Counted from the stretch's first letter, positions 42,977 to 55,328 are shown. The stretch: 64,000 nucleotides of DNA from Prado023 sp963697345 (GCA_963697345.1 CAVONS010000008.1:434001-498000), one strand, 5' to 3'. Numbers and translations: made by a program. The notes: a model not told the origin generated them from the sequence alone.

Positions 42977-43039
42977 ACGGGCCTGTCCGCCGCGTCCGGT
43001 CACCTCCAACTGCACCGGCGGGTCAGGACACGCAGCGGG

Positions 43040-45340
43040 TCACCCCTGCTCAGCCGAAGCGTCGGTGGCCATGATCGGTGCGTCGAAGCGCAGCCACACG
43101 GTGGCCAGAGGGGGGAGGGTGATCATCGCTGACGCGGGTCGACCGTGCCACTGCATCTCCTCGGCATTCACGCCCCCGAGGTTCCCCACCCCGGAACCGC
43201 CGTACTCCTCGGCGTCGGTGTTGAGGACCTCGGCCCAGTAGCCGGGGGCCGGCAGGCCCACGCGGTAGTCCCCGCGAACCACGGGGGAGAAGTTGGTGAT
43301 CGAGGCGAGCACGGATCCGTCGCTGCCGACACGCAGCCACGAGAACACGTTGCCCGACGCATCGTTGGCATCGATCCACTGGAAGCCCTCGGGGGTGGCG
43401 TCCTGGTCCCAGAGCGCGCGGGTCTCACGGTAGGTCGTGTTCATGTCGCGCACGCAGTGCTGGACGCCGTAGTGGTCCTGGTACTCGCAGAGCCACCAGT
43501 CCAGGCCGCGCTCCTCGCTCCACTCCGATGTCTGGGCGAACTCCGAGCCCATGAACAGCAGCTGCTTGCCCGGATGGGCCCACATGTAGCCGAGGTAGGC
43601 GCGCAGGTTGGCGGCCTTCTGCCAGCGGTCCCCAGGCATCTTCTGGACCAGTGAGCCCTTGCCGTGGACGACCTCATCGTGGGAGATCGGGAGCACGAAG
43701 TGCTCGCTCCATGCGTACACCATCGCGAAGGTCATCTCGTTGTGGTGCCACATGCGATGCACGGGCTCGCGGGAGACGTAGTCCAGCGAGTCGTTCATCC
43801 AGCCCATGTTCCACTTCAGGCCGAAGCCCAGACCCCCGAGATACGTCGGTCGGGTGACACCGGGCCACGAAGTGGACTCCTCGGCGATCGTCACCACGCC
43901 GGGCAGGCGCTTGTAGACGGTGGCGTTCATCTCCTGCAGGAAGGCCACCGCGTCCAGGTTCTCGCGGCCCCCGTACTGGTTGGGCAGCCATTCGCCCTCG
44001 TTGCGGGAGTAGTCCAGGTACAGCATCGAGGCCACGGCATCCACGCGCAGGCCGTCGATGTGGTACTCCTCGAGCCAGTAGACGGCGTTGGACACCAGGA
44101 AGTTGCGGACCTCCGTGCGGCCGAAGTCGAAGACGTAGGTGCCCCAGTCGGGCTGTTCGCCACGGCGTGGATCGGCGTGCTCGTAGAGGGCCGTGCCGTC
44201 GAACCGGGCCAGCGCCCAGGCGTCCTTGGGGAAGTGGGCAGGGACCCAGTCGAGGATGACGCCGATACCGGCCTGGTGCAGGGAATCGACCACGAACCGG
44301 AAGTCGTCGGGCTTGCCGAACCGCGACGTGGGTGCGAAGTAGGAGGTCACCTGGTAGCCCCAGCTGGGGGCATAGGGATGCTCGGACACCGGCATGAGCT
44401 CGACGTGGGTGAAGCCCATCTCGCTGACGTACTCCACCAGTTGCTCGGCGATCTGGCGGTAGTCCAGCCCAAGGCGCCAGGAGCCGAGGTGGACCTCGTA
44501 GACGCTCATCGGGGAGTTGATGACGTCGCCCTCCGCCCGCTCGGCGATCCACTGGTCGTCGCCCCACGTGTAGTCGGAGGTGTAGATCACCGATGCGGTC
44601 GAGGGCGGCACCTCGGTGTGGAAGGCCATCGGGTCGGCCTTCTCCCGCCACACCCAGTCCTTGCCGAGGATGGAGAACTTGTACGTGCTTCCGGCCCCGA
44701 TGTTCGGGATGAACAGCTCCCAGACGCCGGTGCTGCCCATGGTGCGCATGGGGTGGCCCGTGCCATCCCATCCGTTGAAGTCCCCGACCACGCGCACGCC
44801 CTCCGCGCTGGGGGCCCACACCGCGAAGGAGGTTCCGGTGATCTCACCGAAGGGGCTGTCGTAGGTGCGCTCGTGCGCACCGAGGGTCTTCCACAGCTCC
44901 TCGTGGCGGCCCTCGCCGATCAGGTGCAGATCGAGTTCGCCCAGGGTCGGCAGGAACCGGTAGGGGTCATCCGCGGGGATCATGCCCTGGCCGTAGTCCA
45001 CGTCGATCGTGTAGGCCGGAACCGTCTCCCCGGGCAGGGCGACCACCCAGACGCCGCGGTGCTCGTGTGTCATCGGCAAGCGTCCGTCGGGCGTGACGAC
45101 GACGACCTCCTTGGCCATGGGCCGCAGCACCCGGATGGTGGTCGCGCCCTCATAGGGGTGGGCGCCCAGGATCGAGTGCGGGCTGCTGCTGGCACCGTCG
45201 ACGAGCCGGTCGATCTCCCCGGCGGCCAGCGGCTGCGGGGCAGGGCCTGTGCTCTTCGCCGCCTTGGCGGCCTTCCCGCCCTTGGAGGCCTTCCCGCCCT
45301 TGGCCTTGCCGGGATCAGCGGGGGTGGTGGACGGGGTCAT
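43040..45340 (-). CDS. glgB: 1,4-alpha-glucan branching enzyme
   Basis: GlgB makes alpha-1,6 branches in glycogen-like glucan, here probably on GlgE products. The 766-aa protein has two N-terminal beta domains, the GH13 barrel with the nucleophile in GLRVDAVASMLYLDYS, the acid in VTIAEESTSWP and ISHDEVVHG, and the C-terminal beta domain. A Lys/Gly/Ala-rich low-complexity tail (about 8-31) precedes the fold and is not part of the enzyme core. Its ATG overlaps the glgE stop by 4 bp, as in other actinobacteria. Confidence 0.96.
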   Translation of the reverse strand: MTPSTTPADPGKAKGGKASKGGKAAKAAKSTGPAPQPLAAGEIDRLVDGASSSPHSILGAHPYEGATTIRVLRPMAKEVVVVTPDGRLPMTHEHRGVWVVALPGETVPAYTIDVDYGQGMIPADDPYRFLPTLGELDLHLIGEGRHEELWKTLGAHERTYDSPFGEITGTSFAVWAPSAEGVRVVGDFNGWDGTGHPMRTMGSTGVWELFIPNIGAGSTYKFSILGKDWVWREKADPMAFHTEVPPSTASVIYTSDYTWGDDQWIAERAEGDVINSPMSVYEVHLGSWRLGLDYRQIAEQLVEYVSEMGFTHVELMPVSEHPYAPSWGYQVTSYFAPTSRFGKPDDFRFVVDSLHQAGIGVILDWVPAHFPKDAWALARFDGTALYEHADPRRGEQPDWGTYVFDFGRTEVRNFLVSNAVYWLEEYHIDGLRVDAVASMLYLDYSRNEGEWLPNQYGGRENLDAVAFLQEMNATVYKRLPGVVTIAEESTSWPGVTRPTYLGGLGFGLKWNMGWMNDSLDYVSREPVHRMWHHNEMTFAMVYAWSEHFVLPISHDEVVHGKGSLVQKMPGDRWQKAANLRAYLGYMWAHPGKQLLFMGSEFAQTSEWSEERGLDWWLCEYQDHYGVQHCVRDMNTTYRETRALWDQDATPEGFQWIDANDASGNVFSWLRVGSDGSVLASITNFSPVVRGDYRVGLPAPGYWAEVLNTDAEEYGGSGVGNLGGVNAEEMQWHGRPASAMITLPPLATVWLRFDAPIMATDASAEQG

Positions 45341-47319
45341 GACATCCTCTCCAGAACAACGGCGTGTGCGCAGGTGTAGCTCGGATCGTGCCGGATGTAG
45401 TTGTGTGATCCCCAGGCCCAGGTCTGGCCCGTGATGAGGTCGCGGGCGACCACGCGCTCGTCTGAGCCGAACCCAAGAGCGTGGAGGTCCAGGTGCAGCG
45501 TGCCTGCCTGGGGGCTGTTGGGGTCCAGGACGCAGGTGACCACCACGACCTCGTCCCCGTGGCGCTTGGAGAACGCGATCATCTGCGAGTTGTCGATGCG
45601 CTCGAAGCGCAGGTTGCGCAGCTCGTGGAAGGCCGGGTGCTCACGTCGGATCTCGTTGAGCATCGTGAGGTAGGGCACGAGGCTGGTGTGTGAGGCGGCT
45701 GCCCAGTCCCGGGGGCGGTACTGGAACTTCTCGGAGTCGAGGTACTCCTCCTTGCCGGGGGCCAGTGCCTTGTGCTCGTAGATCTCGAAGCCCGCGTACA
45801 CGCCATAGCTGGGGGACAGCAGGGCAGCAAGCGTGGCACGGATGGCGAAGGCGGCCTTGTTGCCCGACTGCAGGAAGAACGGGTTGATGTCGGGGGTGTT
45901 GACGAAGCAGTTGGGCCGCATGTAGTCAGCCGCCACCGTGCTGAGCTCGGTGAAGTAGGTCTCGAGCTCGAACTTCGTGTCGCGCCACGTGAAGTACGTG
46001 TAGCTCTGCTGGAAGCCCACGGTGCCCAGGGTCCGCATCATCGCGGGCCGCGTGAACGCCTCGGCCAGGAAGACCACATCCGGGTCAGTGGCGTAGATCC
46101 GGGCGAACAGCTCCTCCCAGAACTCCACGGCCTTGGTGTGCGGGTTGTCCACCCGGAAGATGCGCACCCCCTTGCCCATCCAGAGGCGCAGGATCCGCTC
46201 GCACTCGGCCACCAGGCCGTCGAAGTCCGCGTCGAAGGCGATCGGGTAGATGTCCTGGTACTTCTTGGGTGGGTTCTCGGCGTAGGCGATGGACCCGTCC
46301 GCCCGCGTGACGAACCACTGCGGATGTGCCTTCACCCAGGGGTGGTCCGGTGAGGCCTGAAGGGCGAAGTCGAGGGCGATCTCCAACCCGTTGGCGGCCG
46401 CGACGGACATGAAGTGCTCGAAGTCGGCCATCGTGCCCAGGTCCGGGTGGACGGTGTCGTGACCACCGGCCTCCGAGCCGATCGCCCACGGCGAGCCGGG
46501 ATCGTCGGGCCCGGGGGTCAGCGTGTTGTTGGGTCCCTTGCGGAACGTGTGACCGATGGGATGGATCGGTGGCAGGTAGACCACGTCGAATCCCATCGCC
46601 GCCACGGCGGGGAGCCGCTTGGCGGCTGTGCGGAAGGTCCCGGAGCGTGGGGGATTGAGGGTCGCGCCCTCGGAGCGTGGGAAGAACTCGTACCAGGCGC
46701 CGTAGAGCGCCCGGGGGCGCTCCACCCGAACCGGCCATGGTCCCGAGAGGTGCGGCAGCTCGCGCAGGGGGAACTCGCGCAGGGCATCCTGCACGGCAGG
46801 GGCCTCCGCAGCGTAGAGGCGCTGCTCCGGGGTCTCGGCGGTGTCGCGCATCGCGGCCGCCGCCTCGGTGAGGACCTTGCGCGCGTGGGCGTTGCCCGCC
46901 TGCTGGGCAGCGCGGTCCAGAACCCGGGCACCTTCCTCGAGCTCCAGCTCCACGTCGATCCCGGCGGGGAGCTTGATCTCCGCCTTGTGCTTCCAGGTCT
47001 CGTACGGGTCGCCCCACGTCGCGATGTAGAAGCTCCAGTCCCCTTCGGCCTCGAGGCGGGCGTCAACCGTCCACCGATCGGGCTGCGTGGGGCCGACCTC
47101 ATGCATCCGCAGCAGCGGGCCCTGCGGCTCGCCGAGGGTGAAGCCAGGTCCCTCGGGGAAGCCGGGCGGGACGAACTGGACCTCCACCCCCATCGCGTCA
47201 TGTCCCTCCCGGAAGGCAGTCACGGAGACGGGGAAGGTCTCTGCGACCACAGCCTTCACCGGGTACCGACCGCCCTCAACGACGGGGCTGATGTCAATGC
47301 TGGGGTAGCGTCCGATCAC
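45337..47319 (-). CDS. glgE: Alpha-1,4-glucan:maltose-1-phosphate maltosyltransferase
   Basis: GlgE extends alpha-glucan by two glucoses from maltose 1-phosphate. The 660-aa GH13 enzyme opens VIGRYPSIDISPVVEGGRYPVKAVV, as in mycobacterial and streptomycete GlgE, and contains the nucleophile in IFRVDNPHTK and the acid in VFLAEAFTRP. A longer frame to 47559 gives Arg/Pro-rich residues and would cross the lacI start. The GTG at 47319 lies 7 nt after TAGCGT, so it is the likely start of a leaderless message. The maltose 1-phosphate supplier Pep2 is not in the window. Confidence 0.95.
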   Translation of the reverse strand: MIGRYPSIDISPVVEGGRYPVKAVVAETFPVSVTAFREGHDAMGVEVQFVPPGFPEGPGFTLGEPQGPLLRMHEVGPTQPDRWTVDARLEAEGDWSFYIATWGDPYETWKHKAEIKLPAGIDVELELEEGARVLDRAAQQAGNAHARKVLTEAAAAMRDTAETPEQRLYAAEAPAVQDALREFPLRELPHLSGPWPVRVERPRALYGAWYEFFPRSEGATLNPPRSGTFRTAAKRLPAVAAMGFDVVYLPPIHPIGHTFRKGPNNTLTPGPDDPGSPWAIGSEAGGHDTVHPDLGTMADFEHFMSVAAANGLEIALDFALQASPDHPWVKAHPQWFVTRADGSIAYAENPPKKYQDIYPIAFDADFDGLVAECERILRLWMGKGVRIFRVDNPHTKAVEFWEELFARIYATDPDVVFLAEAFTRPAMMRTLGTVGFQQSYTYFTWRDTKFELETYFTELSTVAADYMRPNCFVNTPDINPFFLQSGNKAAFAIRATLAALLSPSYGVYAGFEIYEHKALAPGKEEYLDSEKFQYRPRDWAAASHTSLVPYLTMLNEIRREHPAFHELRNLRFERIDNSQMIAFSKRHGDEVVVVTCVLDPNSPQAGTLHLDLHALGFGSDERVVARDLITGQTWAWGSHNYIRHDPSYTCAHAVVLERMS

Positions 47320-47326
47320 GTGCGTG

Positions 47327-47332
47327 ACGCTA
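47327..47332 (-). promoter_or_regulatory. TAGCGT -10 box, leaderless glgE-glgB
   Basis: On the minus strand TAGCGT, 7 nt, then the GTG at 47319. Confidence 0.55.
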
Positions 47333-47349
47333 CTACCCGGGAGCGGGTG

Positions 47350-47374
47350 CGTGCCTGCTGGTGGCGCAGGCACG
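47350..47374. promoter_or_regulatory. 9-bp hairpin between divergent glgE and lacI genes
   Basis: CGTGCCTGC and GCAGGCACG pair exactly around TGGTGGC. The element lies just upstream of the glgE -10 box, close to its -35 position, so it could be an operator. Confidence 0.4.
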
Positions 47375-47452
47375 AGGCGCCAGCGACGTTGCCGGCCCAG
47401 CGGCCTGCGCTGCGGGTCCCCCGGGGGGTAACGTGCCGCGCGGAGGTGGGCG

Positions 47453-48487
47453 ATGGCCGCAACTGTCAGTGACGTGGCGGCGCTTGCCGGTGTCTCCTCG
47501 GCGACGGTCTCCCGGGCGCTGCACGGCCACCGGGCCATCTCGGAGCCCACCCGGCGCAAGGTCGAGCAGGCGGCTGCGCAGCTGGGCTATGTGGCTGCGC
47601 AGCCATCCACGGACCGGTCCCGGGTCGCGGTCGTGATGCCGTACCTGGACCGCTGGTACTTCGCGCAACTGCTGGACAGCATCGAACGTGCCCTGGCCGG
47701 CAAGGGGATCCTGGTGATCATCCACCGGCTGCTCGACCTCGACGATCGGCGCCGGGCCCTGCTTGGTGACATCCCGCGTCGGGAGGCCGATGGAGTCCTG
47801 CTGGTCAACGTCCCGCCGGCTCCGGACGAGGCGGAACTCCTGTCCGGGCGCCATATTCCCCTGGTGCTGATCGGGGCCAACCTGACCGGCGTGCCCAGCG
47901 TCGAGATCGACGACGTGGCGGCCGGCAGGTCTGCCACCGCACACCTCGTGGCGCTCGGCCACCGTCAGATCGGGTTGGTGTCGGGCAGGCCCTTCGAACG
48001 CATCCCGTTCACAGCCCCCCCGGACCGCAAGCGAGGGTTCCTCCTCGCCCTCAAGGAGTCAGGGCTGGCCTGGGATCCGAACCTCGAGGTGAACGCAGAT
48101 TTCACCGTCCGCGGAGCCCAGCGGGCGGTGATGGCACTGCTCGCTCGTGACGACCGTCCCACCGCGGTGTTCGCGGAGAGCGACGAGATGGCCTTCGGCG
48201 TCATCGCGGCTGCCCGTGAGCTGGGGCTGCGGGTTCCTGAGGACCTCTCGGTGGTGGGTCTCGACGACCATGAGGTGTCGGAGTCCGTGGGGCTGACGAC
48301 GGTGGCCCAGCCGGTACGCACGTTGGGGGAACTCGCGGCCCTGCAGCTGGCGTCGATGATCAGCAATCAACTCGACGCCCACACCGTGGCCCGCGTAATG
48401 GTCCCGACCATTCTGGTCGTGCGCAAGACCACTGCTGCGCCAAGCGGCCGGCGCGACGCAGGCCGTCGCAGCCGCCACGGCAGCTGA
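47453..48487 (+). CDS. LacI-family transcriptional regulator
   Basis: A 344-aa sugar-responsive repressor. The N-terminal helix-turn-helix is VSDVAALAGVSSATVSRALHGH, then a periplasmic-binding-like effector domain with LLVNVPPAPDEAEL, HLVALGHRQIGLVSG and PEDLSVVGLDDHEVSES. GGAGGTGGG precedes the ATG. It is divergent from glgE and 202 bp upstream of the sugar-binding-protein gene; a 12-bp palindrome in that gap is a candidate site. It probably controls the importer and perhaps glgE-glgB. Confidence 0.93.
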   Translation: MAATVSDVAALAGVSSATVSRALHGHRAISEPTRRKVEQAAAQLGYVAAQPSTDRSRVAVVMPYLDRWYFAQLLDSIERALAGKGILVIIHRLLDLDDRRRALLGDIPRREADGVLLVNVPPAPDEAELLSGRHIPLVLIGANLTGVPSVEIDDVAAGRSATAHLVALGHRQIGLVSGRPFERIPFTAPPDRKRGFLLALKESGLAWDPNLEVNADFTVRGAQRAVMALLARDDRPTAVFAESDEMAFGVIAAARELGLRVPEDLSVVGLDDHEVSESVGLTTVAQPVRTLGELAALQLASMISNQLDAHTVARVMVPTILVVRKTTAAPSGRRDAGRRSRHGS

Positions 48488-48523
48488 GGGATCGGGCCAG
48501 GGCGCGCCGGCCCGGCTCGCTCT

Positions 48524-48535
48524 GATTCCGGAATC
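48524..48535. promoter_or_regulatory. Palindrome GATTCCGGAATC, candidate LacI operator
   Basis: A perfect 12-bp palindrome with the central CG typical of LacI-family operators, 36 bp after the regulator's stop and 154 bp before the importer genes. The rest of the 202-bp gap shows AT-richer sequence (48570-48600) that may hold the promoter. Confidence 0.5.
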
Positions 48536-48689
48536 GACCGAGTGTCGAGGAAATCACGGTCACGTTACCGAATCGTTATCTGTTGCATGGATCTTGCACC
48601 GGCTTCGTTGTTGATGTCGCACACGGTTCGCGGGATGCTGCGAGAGCGGCGGTATCCCGCCCGATCCGACTACCAAGGAGATCATCTTC

Positions 48690-50061
48690 ATGAGCAGTTC
48701 TCCCCGTTCCCGATGGCTGATGGCCGCGGCTGGAGCATCCAGCCTCGCGCTGGCCCTCACCGGGTGTTCCTCAAGCTCCGGCGGCGACACCGCCGCAGGC
48801 GGCGACGCATCCGGATCATCGGAGTGCGCAGCCTACGAGCAGTACGGCGACCTGTCCGGCAAGACGATCACGGTCTACACCTCGATCGTTGCCCCCGAGG
48901 ACCAGCCGCACATCGATTCCTACATCCCGTTCGAGGAGTGCACCGGTGCGTCGGTGTCCTATGAGGGCTCCAAGGAGTTCGAGGCCCAGCTGAAGGTTCG
49001 TGCCGCTGCTGGAAACCCGCCCGACATCGCCTACATCCCGCAGCCTGGCCTGTTGGCGACCCTCGTGGCCGATGGCTATGTGGAGGCCGGCCCCGGCAGA
49101 TGTCGAGGCCAACGTCGATGAGTACTTCGGCGAGGACTGGAAGGGCTACGGCAGCATCGACGGCACTCTCTACGCGGCCCCGCTGGGCGCCAACGTCAAG
49201 AGCTTCGTGTGGTACTCACCGTCGATGTTCGCGGACAACGGCTGGGAGATCCCGACCACGTGGGACGAGATGCTCACCCTCAGCGACACGATCGCCGCAT
49301 CCGGCGTCGTGGACAAGCCGTGGTGCGCAGGCATCGGCTCGGGTGACGCCACCGGCTGGCCCGCCACGGACTGGGTCGAGGACGTCATGCTCCGCGTGAA
49401 CGGTCCCGAGGTCTACGACCAGTGGGTCGACCACAGCATCCCGTTCAACGACCCGCAGGTCGCAGCGGCTGTGGACCAGGTCGGCAACATCCTCAAGAAC
49501 GACGCATACGTCAACGGTGGCCTCGGCGATGTCAAGACCGTCGCCTCCACCGCGTTCCAGGATGGTGGCATCCCGATCCTGTCCAGTGCATGTGCCATGC
49601 ACCGCCAGGCCTCCTTCTACGGCTCGAACTTCGCAGAGGCCGGTGCCACCATCGCTCCTGACGGTGACGTGTGGGCCTTCTACCTGCCCAGCCTCGACGG
49701 CACGACCAAGCCGACCCTCGGTGGCGGCGAGTTCGTGGGTGCGTTCTCGGATCGTCCCGAGGTCCAGGCCTTCCAGGCCTACCTCGCGTCCGCCGAGTGG
49801 GCCAACGCCAAGGCCGATGTCAGCCCGGCTGGCTGGGTGACGGCGAACAAGGGTGCGGATCCCACCAAGTTCGAGGGGATCGACCAGCTGTCGGTCGAGA
49901 TCCTGCAGGATCCGGCCACGCAGTTCCGGTTCGACGGCTCGGACCTGATGCCCGCCGCAGTGGGCGCCGGCACGTTCTGGACGGGCATGACCGACTGGAT
50001 CACCGGCAAGTCCACCCAGGACACCCTCGATTTCATCGAGCAGTCCTGGCCGACGGAGTGA
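48690..50061 (+). CDS. Sugar ABC transporter substrate-binding lipoprotein, apparent frameshift
   Basis: The protein is the extracytoplasmic receptor of a carbohydrate importer. The N-terminus is a lipoprotein signal with lipobox LTGC, then a Ser/Gly/Ala-rich linker. The frame from 48690 runs to VADGYVEAGP and breaks near 49086-49096; the body resumes in another frame as ADVEANVDEYFGEDWKGYG and continues to the stop at 50061. Joined length is about 456 aa, normal for an alpha-glucoside-type (AglE-like) receptor. One extra base, or two missing, in a GGCCGGCCCCGG run explains the break. TACCAAGGAGATC precedes the ATG. Confidence 0.85.
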
Positions 50062-50169
50062 TTGACTAGAAATCCCTGCAGTACCGGGGGTCGGGCGGTG
50101 CAACCGCCGCCCGACCCCCGGGTTGCACGATGACTGAACTCGAGCGTCACGCCAGGAGGCCAGAGGACT

Positions 50170-51129
50170 GTGTCAACCGCCGAGAAGTTCCTCCAGATGT
50201 TCGCAGCACTTGGGCTCTTCGCAGTCACATTCACCGTTCTTCTCTTCGCCGTGAGCAAGGTGCGGGGTCGCAACAGCGAACGGGCGTTTGCCATCGGGTT
50301 CATCGGTCCCACGGCGATCATGCTCACGGTGGGGTTGATCTACCCGGCCATCCTGACGGTCATCGGATCGTTCAAGAACGCAAAGGGCACGGCGTGGGTG
50401 GGCCTCGAGAACTACGTCGAGCTCTTCACCACGACTGAGTACCAGCGAGTCCTGGTCAACACCGGCATCTGGGTCCTGCTGGTTCCCGTGGCAGCAACGG
50501 CCATCGGCCTTCTCTACGCGGTTCTCGTTGACCGCACACGCACGGAGTCGTTCTCCAAGGCGCTCGTCTTCCTGCCGATGGCCATCTCGATGGTGGGCGC
50601 AGGCATCATCTGGAAGTTCGTCTATGAGTTCAAGCCCACGCAGCTGCCCCAGATCGGGCTGGCCAACCAGTTGCTCAAGTGGTTCGGGCTCGACACCTAC
50701 CAGTTCCTGATCACCGATCCCTGGAACACCTTCTTCCTCATCGTCGTGATGGTCTGGATCCAGGCTGGGTTCGCGATGACGGTGCTGTCCGCATCGATCA
50801 AGGCGATCCCGGACGACATCATCGAGGCGGCCAAGCTCGACGGGGTCTCGGCCATGCAGATGTTCCGCAAGATCACAGTCCCGAGCATCCGCCCGGGAAT
50901 CATCGTGGTCGTGACGACGATCGCCATCGGCACCCTGAAGGTCTTCGACGTCGTCCGGACCATGACTGGCGGACAGTTCAAGACCAGCGTCGTCGCCAAC
51001 GAGTTCTACAACCAGAGCTTCCGGTACGACAACAACGGTCTGGGCGGTGCCCTCGCGGTGCTGCTGTTCATCCTGGTCGTGCCGATCATCGTGTACAACA
51101 TCACCCAGCTGCGGAAGGCGGCCAACTGA
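50170..51129 (+). CDS. Sugar ABC transporter permease (MalF/AglF type)
   Basis: A 319-aa permease with about seven helices. The ATPase-docking EAA loop is EAAKLDGVSAMQMFRKITVPSIRP. Resemblance to alpha-glucoside importers is strongest, in line with the trehalose, maltose and glucan genes on both sides. The GTG start follows AGGAGG (50155-50160) by 9 nt. Its stop shares one base with the next permease ATG. Confidence 0.9.
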   Translation: MSTAEKFLQMFAALGLFAVTFTVLLFAVSKVRGRNSERAFAIGFIGPTAIMLTVGLIYPAILTVIGSFKNAKGTAWVGLENYVELFTTTEYQRVLVNTGIWVLLVPVAATAIGLLYAVLVDRTRTESFSKALVFLPMAISMVGAGIIWKFVYEFKPTQLPQIGLANQLLKWFGLDTYQFLITDPWNTFFLIVVMVWIQAGFAMTVLSASIKAIPDDIIEAAKLDGVSAMQMFRKITVPSIRPGIIVVVTTIAIGTLKVFDVVRTMTGGQFKTSVVANEFYNQSFRYDNNGLGGALAVLLFILVVPIIVYNITQLRKAAN

Positions 51130-52058
51130 TGACTGCCATGAATCCAGCAGCGCACAGCATCCCGGAGACCGAGGAGCTCGTCCCCAAGAAGAAGGTCGGC
51201 AAGAAGGTCGAGGGGGGTGTCGCGGTACGCCAGAAGTCCGTCTGGGCCACGGTCATCGCGGCGGTCATCGCCATCTTGTGGACGATCCCCACGTTCGGGC
51301 TGCTCGTCACCAGCTTCCGTCCGCAGATCGACGTCCTGCGTTCCGGTTGGTGGACGGTCTGGCAGGACCCCCAATTCACGCTGGAGAACTACCAGGAGGC
51401 GTTGTTCGGGGGCACCACCAACCTGAGCACCTACTTCGTCAACTCCTTCATCATCACGATCCCAGCGGTGATCATCCCGATCTCGATCGCCTGCTTGGCG
51501 GCCTACGGGTTCGCATGGGTGAACTTCAAGCTCGCCCCGGTCCTGTTCGTCGCGGTGTTCGCACTGCAGATCGTGCCCATCCAGGTGACGCTGATCCCGC
51601 TTCTGAAGCTGTTCGTGAGCGCTGGCCTGGCCGGGACCTTCTGGCCGATCTGGATCGCGCACAGCATCTTCGCCCTGCCGCTGGCCATCTACCTGCTGCA
51701 CAACTTCATGAGCGAGTTGCCCAAGGAGCTCTTCGAGGCGGCCCGAGTTGACGGTGCCGGCCACCTGACGATCTTCTTCAGGATCCTGCTGCCGCTGATG
51801 CTGCCCGCCATTGCGGCGTTCGCCATCTTCCAGTTCCTCTGGGTCTGGAACGACCTGCTCGTCGGCCTGACCTTCGGTGCCAGCCCTGAGGTTGCGCCGC
51901 TGACCGTGCGCATCGCTGAGCTGTCCGGCACGCGTGGATCTGCCTGGCACCTGCTCTCGGCCGGCGCGTTCATCTCGATGGTCGTCCCGCTGATCGTGTT
52001 CATCTCGATGCAGCGCTACTTCGTCCGCGGCCTGCTGGCCGGGTCGGTCAAGGGCTAG
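51129..52058 (+). CDS. Sugar ABC transporter permease (MalG/AglG type)
   Basis: A 309-aa partner permease with six helices and the docking loop EAARVDGAGHLTIFFRILLPLMLP. A Lys-rich cytoplasmic N-terminus (PKKKVGKKVEGG) precedes the first helix. The ATG overlaps the upstream stop (TGATG). No ATPase gene follows: glgX converges 13 bp away. Actinobacteria often use one shared MsiK-type ATPase for such importers, encoded elsewhere. Confidence 0.9.
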   Translation: MTAMNPAAHSIPETEELVPKKKVGKKVEGGVAVRQKSVWATVIAAVIAILWTIPTFGLLVTSFRPQIDVLRSGWWTVWQDPQFTLENYQEALFGGTTNLSTYFVNSFIITIPAVIIPISIACLAAYGFAWVNFKLAPVLFVAVFALQIVPIQVTLIPLLKLFVSAGLAGTFWPIWIAHSIFALPLAIYLLHNFMSELPKELFEAARVDGAGHLTIFFRILLPLMLPAIAAFAIFQFLWVWNDLLVGLTFGASPEVAPLTVRIAELSGTRGSAWHLLSAGAFISMVVPLIVFISMQRYFVRGLLAGSVKG

Positions 52059-52071
52059 ACCGTCCTCGTCG

Positions 52072-54261
<2,190 letters not shown>

Positions 54262-54267
54262 GGCGCA

Positions 54268-54273
54268 AGGCTA
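54268..54273 (-). promoter_or_regulatory. TAGCCT -10 box, leaderless glgX
   Basis: On the minus strand TAGCCT, 6 nt, then the GTG at 54261. Confidence 0.5.
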
Positions 54274-54366
54274 CCCGGGCTATGAGCCACCAGCCCGCTG
54301 CCGGGCCGGGCAGGGGCCCGGATAGAGTCGATGGCGACCACCGCGCGCGCGATGAAGGAGTGCCTG

Positions 54367-55167
54367 ATGTCTGCAGAGGTTGTCATGCAGGGCGAGCTGA
54401 CCCGGGTGGAGCTCGAGGACGGCGTGGCCACGCTGCGCCTCGACAGGCCACCGGTGAACGCCCTGAACCTCGCGATGCAGCGGGAGATCCTGGCCTCAGC
54501 GCGATGGATGTCGGAGTCCAAGGATGTCCGAGCAGTGATCATCTACGGGGGGCCGAAGATGTTCGCGGCGGGGGCGGACATCAAGGAGATGGCCGCCATG
54601 TCCTACCAGGACATGGAACGCGCCTCACACCTGCTCCAGGAGTCCTTCCAGGCAGTGGCCACACTGCCCATGCCGGTGGTGGCCGCAGTGACCGGGTTCG
54701 CGCTCGGCGGCGGGTGCGAGCTCGCTCTCAGCGCGGATCTTCGCGTCGTCGGCGAGCGGGCGAAGCTGGGTCAGCCCGAGGTCCTGCTCGGTGTGATGCC
54801 CGGCCTCGGCGGATCCCAGCGACTGCCCCGCCTGATCGGCCCCTCCCGGGCCAAGGACCTCATCCTCACTGGTCGGCACGTCCGGTCCGACGAGGCGGCT
54901 GCCCTGGGCTTGGCCGACCGGGTGGTTCCCGACGACGAGGTCTACGCCGCGGCCCTCGAGCTGGCTGCAGGCTTCGCACGGGGCGCCCCCCTGGCACTGG
55001 CCGCTGCGAAGCGCGCGATCAACCAGGGCTTGGATGTCGACCTCACCACGGGTTGCCAGATCGAACGGCTCGAGTTCGCGGGGCTGTTCGCCACCGATGA
55101 CCGGCGCATCGGGATGGAGTCCTTCCTCGCCGACGGCCCCGGGAAGGCGACCTTCACCGGGCAGTGA
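54367..55167 (+). CDS. Enoyl-CoA hydratase (crotonase family)
   Basis: A 266-aa crotonase. The oxyanion-hole segments are MFAAGADIKEM and ALGGGCELALSAD, with catalytic Glu residues in GGGCE and in QPEVLLGVMPGLGGSQRL. Both acids are present, so it should be an active hydratase; 3-hydroxybutyryl-CoA to crotonyl-CoA would feed Ccr, although beta-oxidation substrates are equally possible. AAGGAG precedes the chosen ATG. An in-frame ATG at 54331 sits next to a TAGAGT box and is probably in the leader. It is divergent from glgX. Confidence 0.9.
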   Translation: MSAEVVMQGELTRVELEDGVATLRLDRPPVNALNLAMQREILASARWMSESKDVRAVIIYGGPKMFAAGADIKEMAAMSYQDMERASHLLQESFQAVATLPMPVVAAVTGFALGGGCELALSADLRVVGERAKLGQPEVLLGVMPGLGGSQRLPRLIGPSRAKDLILTGRHVRSDEAAALGLADRVVPDDEVYAAALELAAGFARGAPLALAAAKRAINQGLDVDLTTGCQIERLEFAGLFATDDRRIGMESFLADGPGKATFTGQ

Positions 55168-55328
55168 GCGTCACGGGCGCTCCAGACGGGACCCAGATGG
55201 CCGACGTGGCCAGGTGGCTCGTCGAACAGCTGCAGGACCAGACACACAGCCGATCGGCCGTAGCGCTCTGGTAGCCGGCGGGATCTTCGCAGGGCATCTG
55301 ATCCGGGGGCCGGCGCAGATACCGGCCG

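Noticed and set aside
47320..47559. N-terminal extension of glgE
   Set aside because: The added residues are Arg/Pro-rich, have no family counterpart and would cross the lacI start region.
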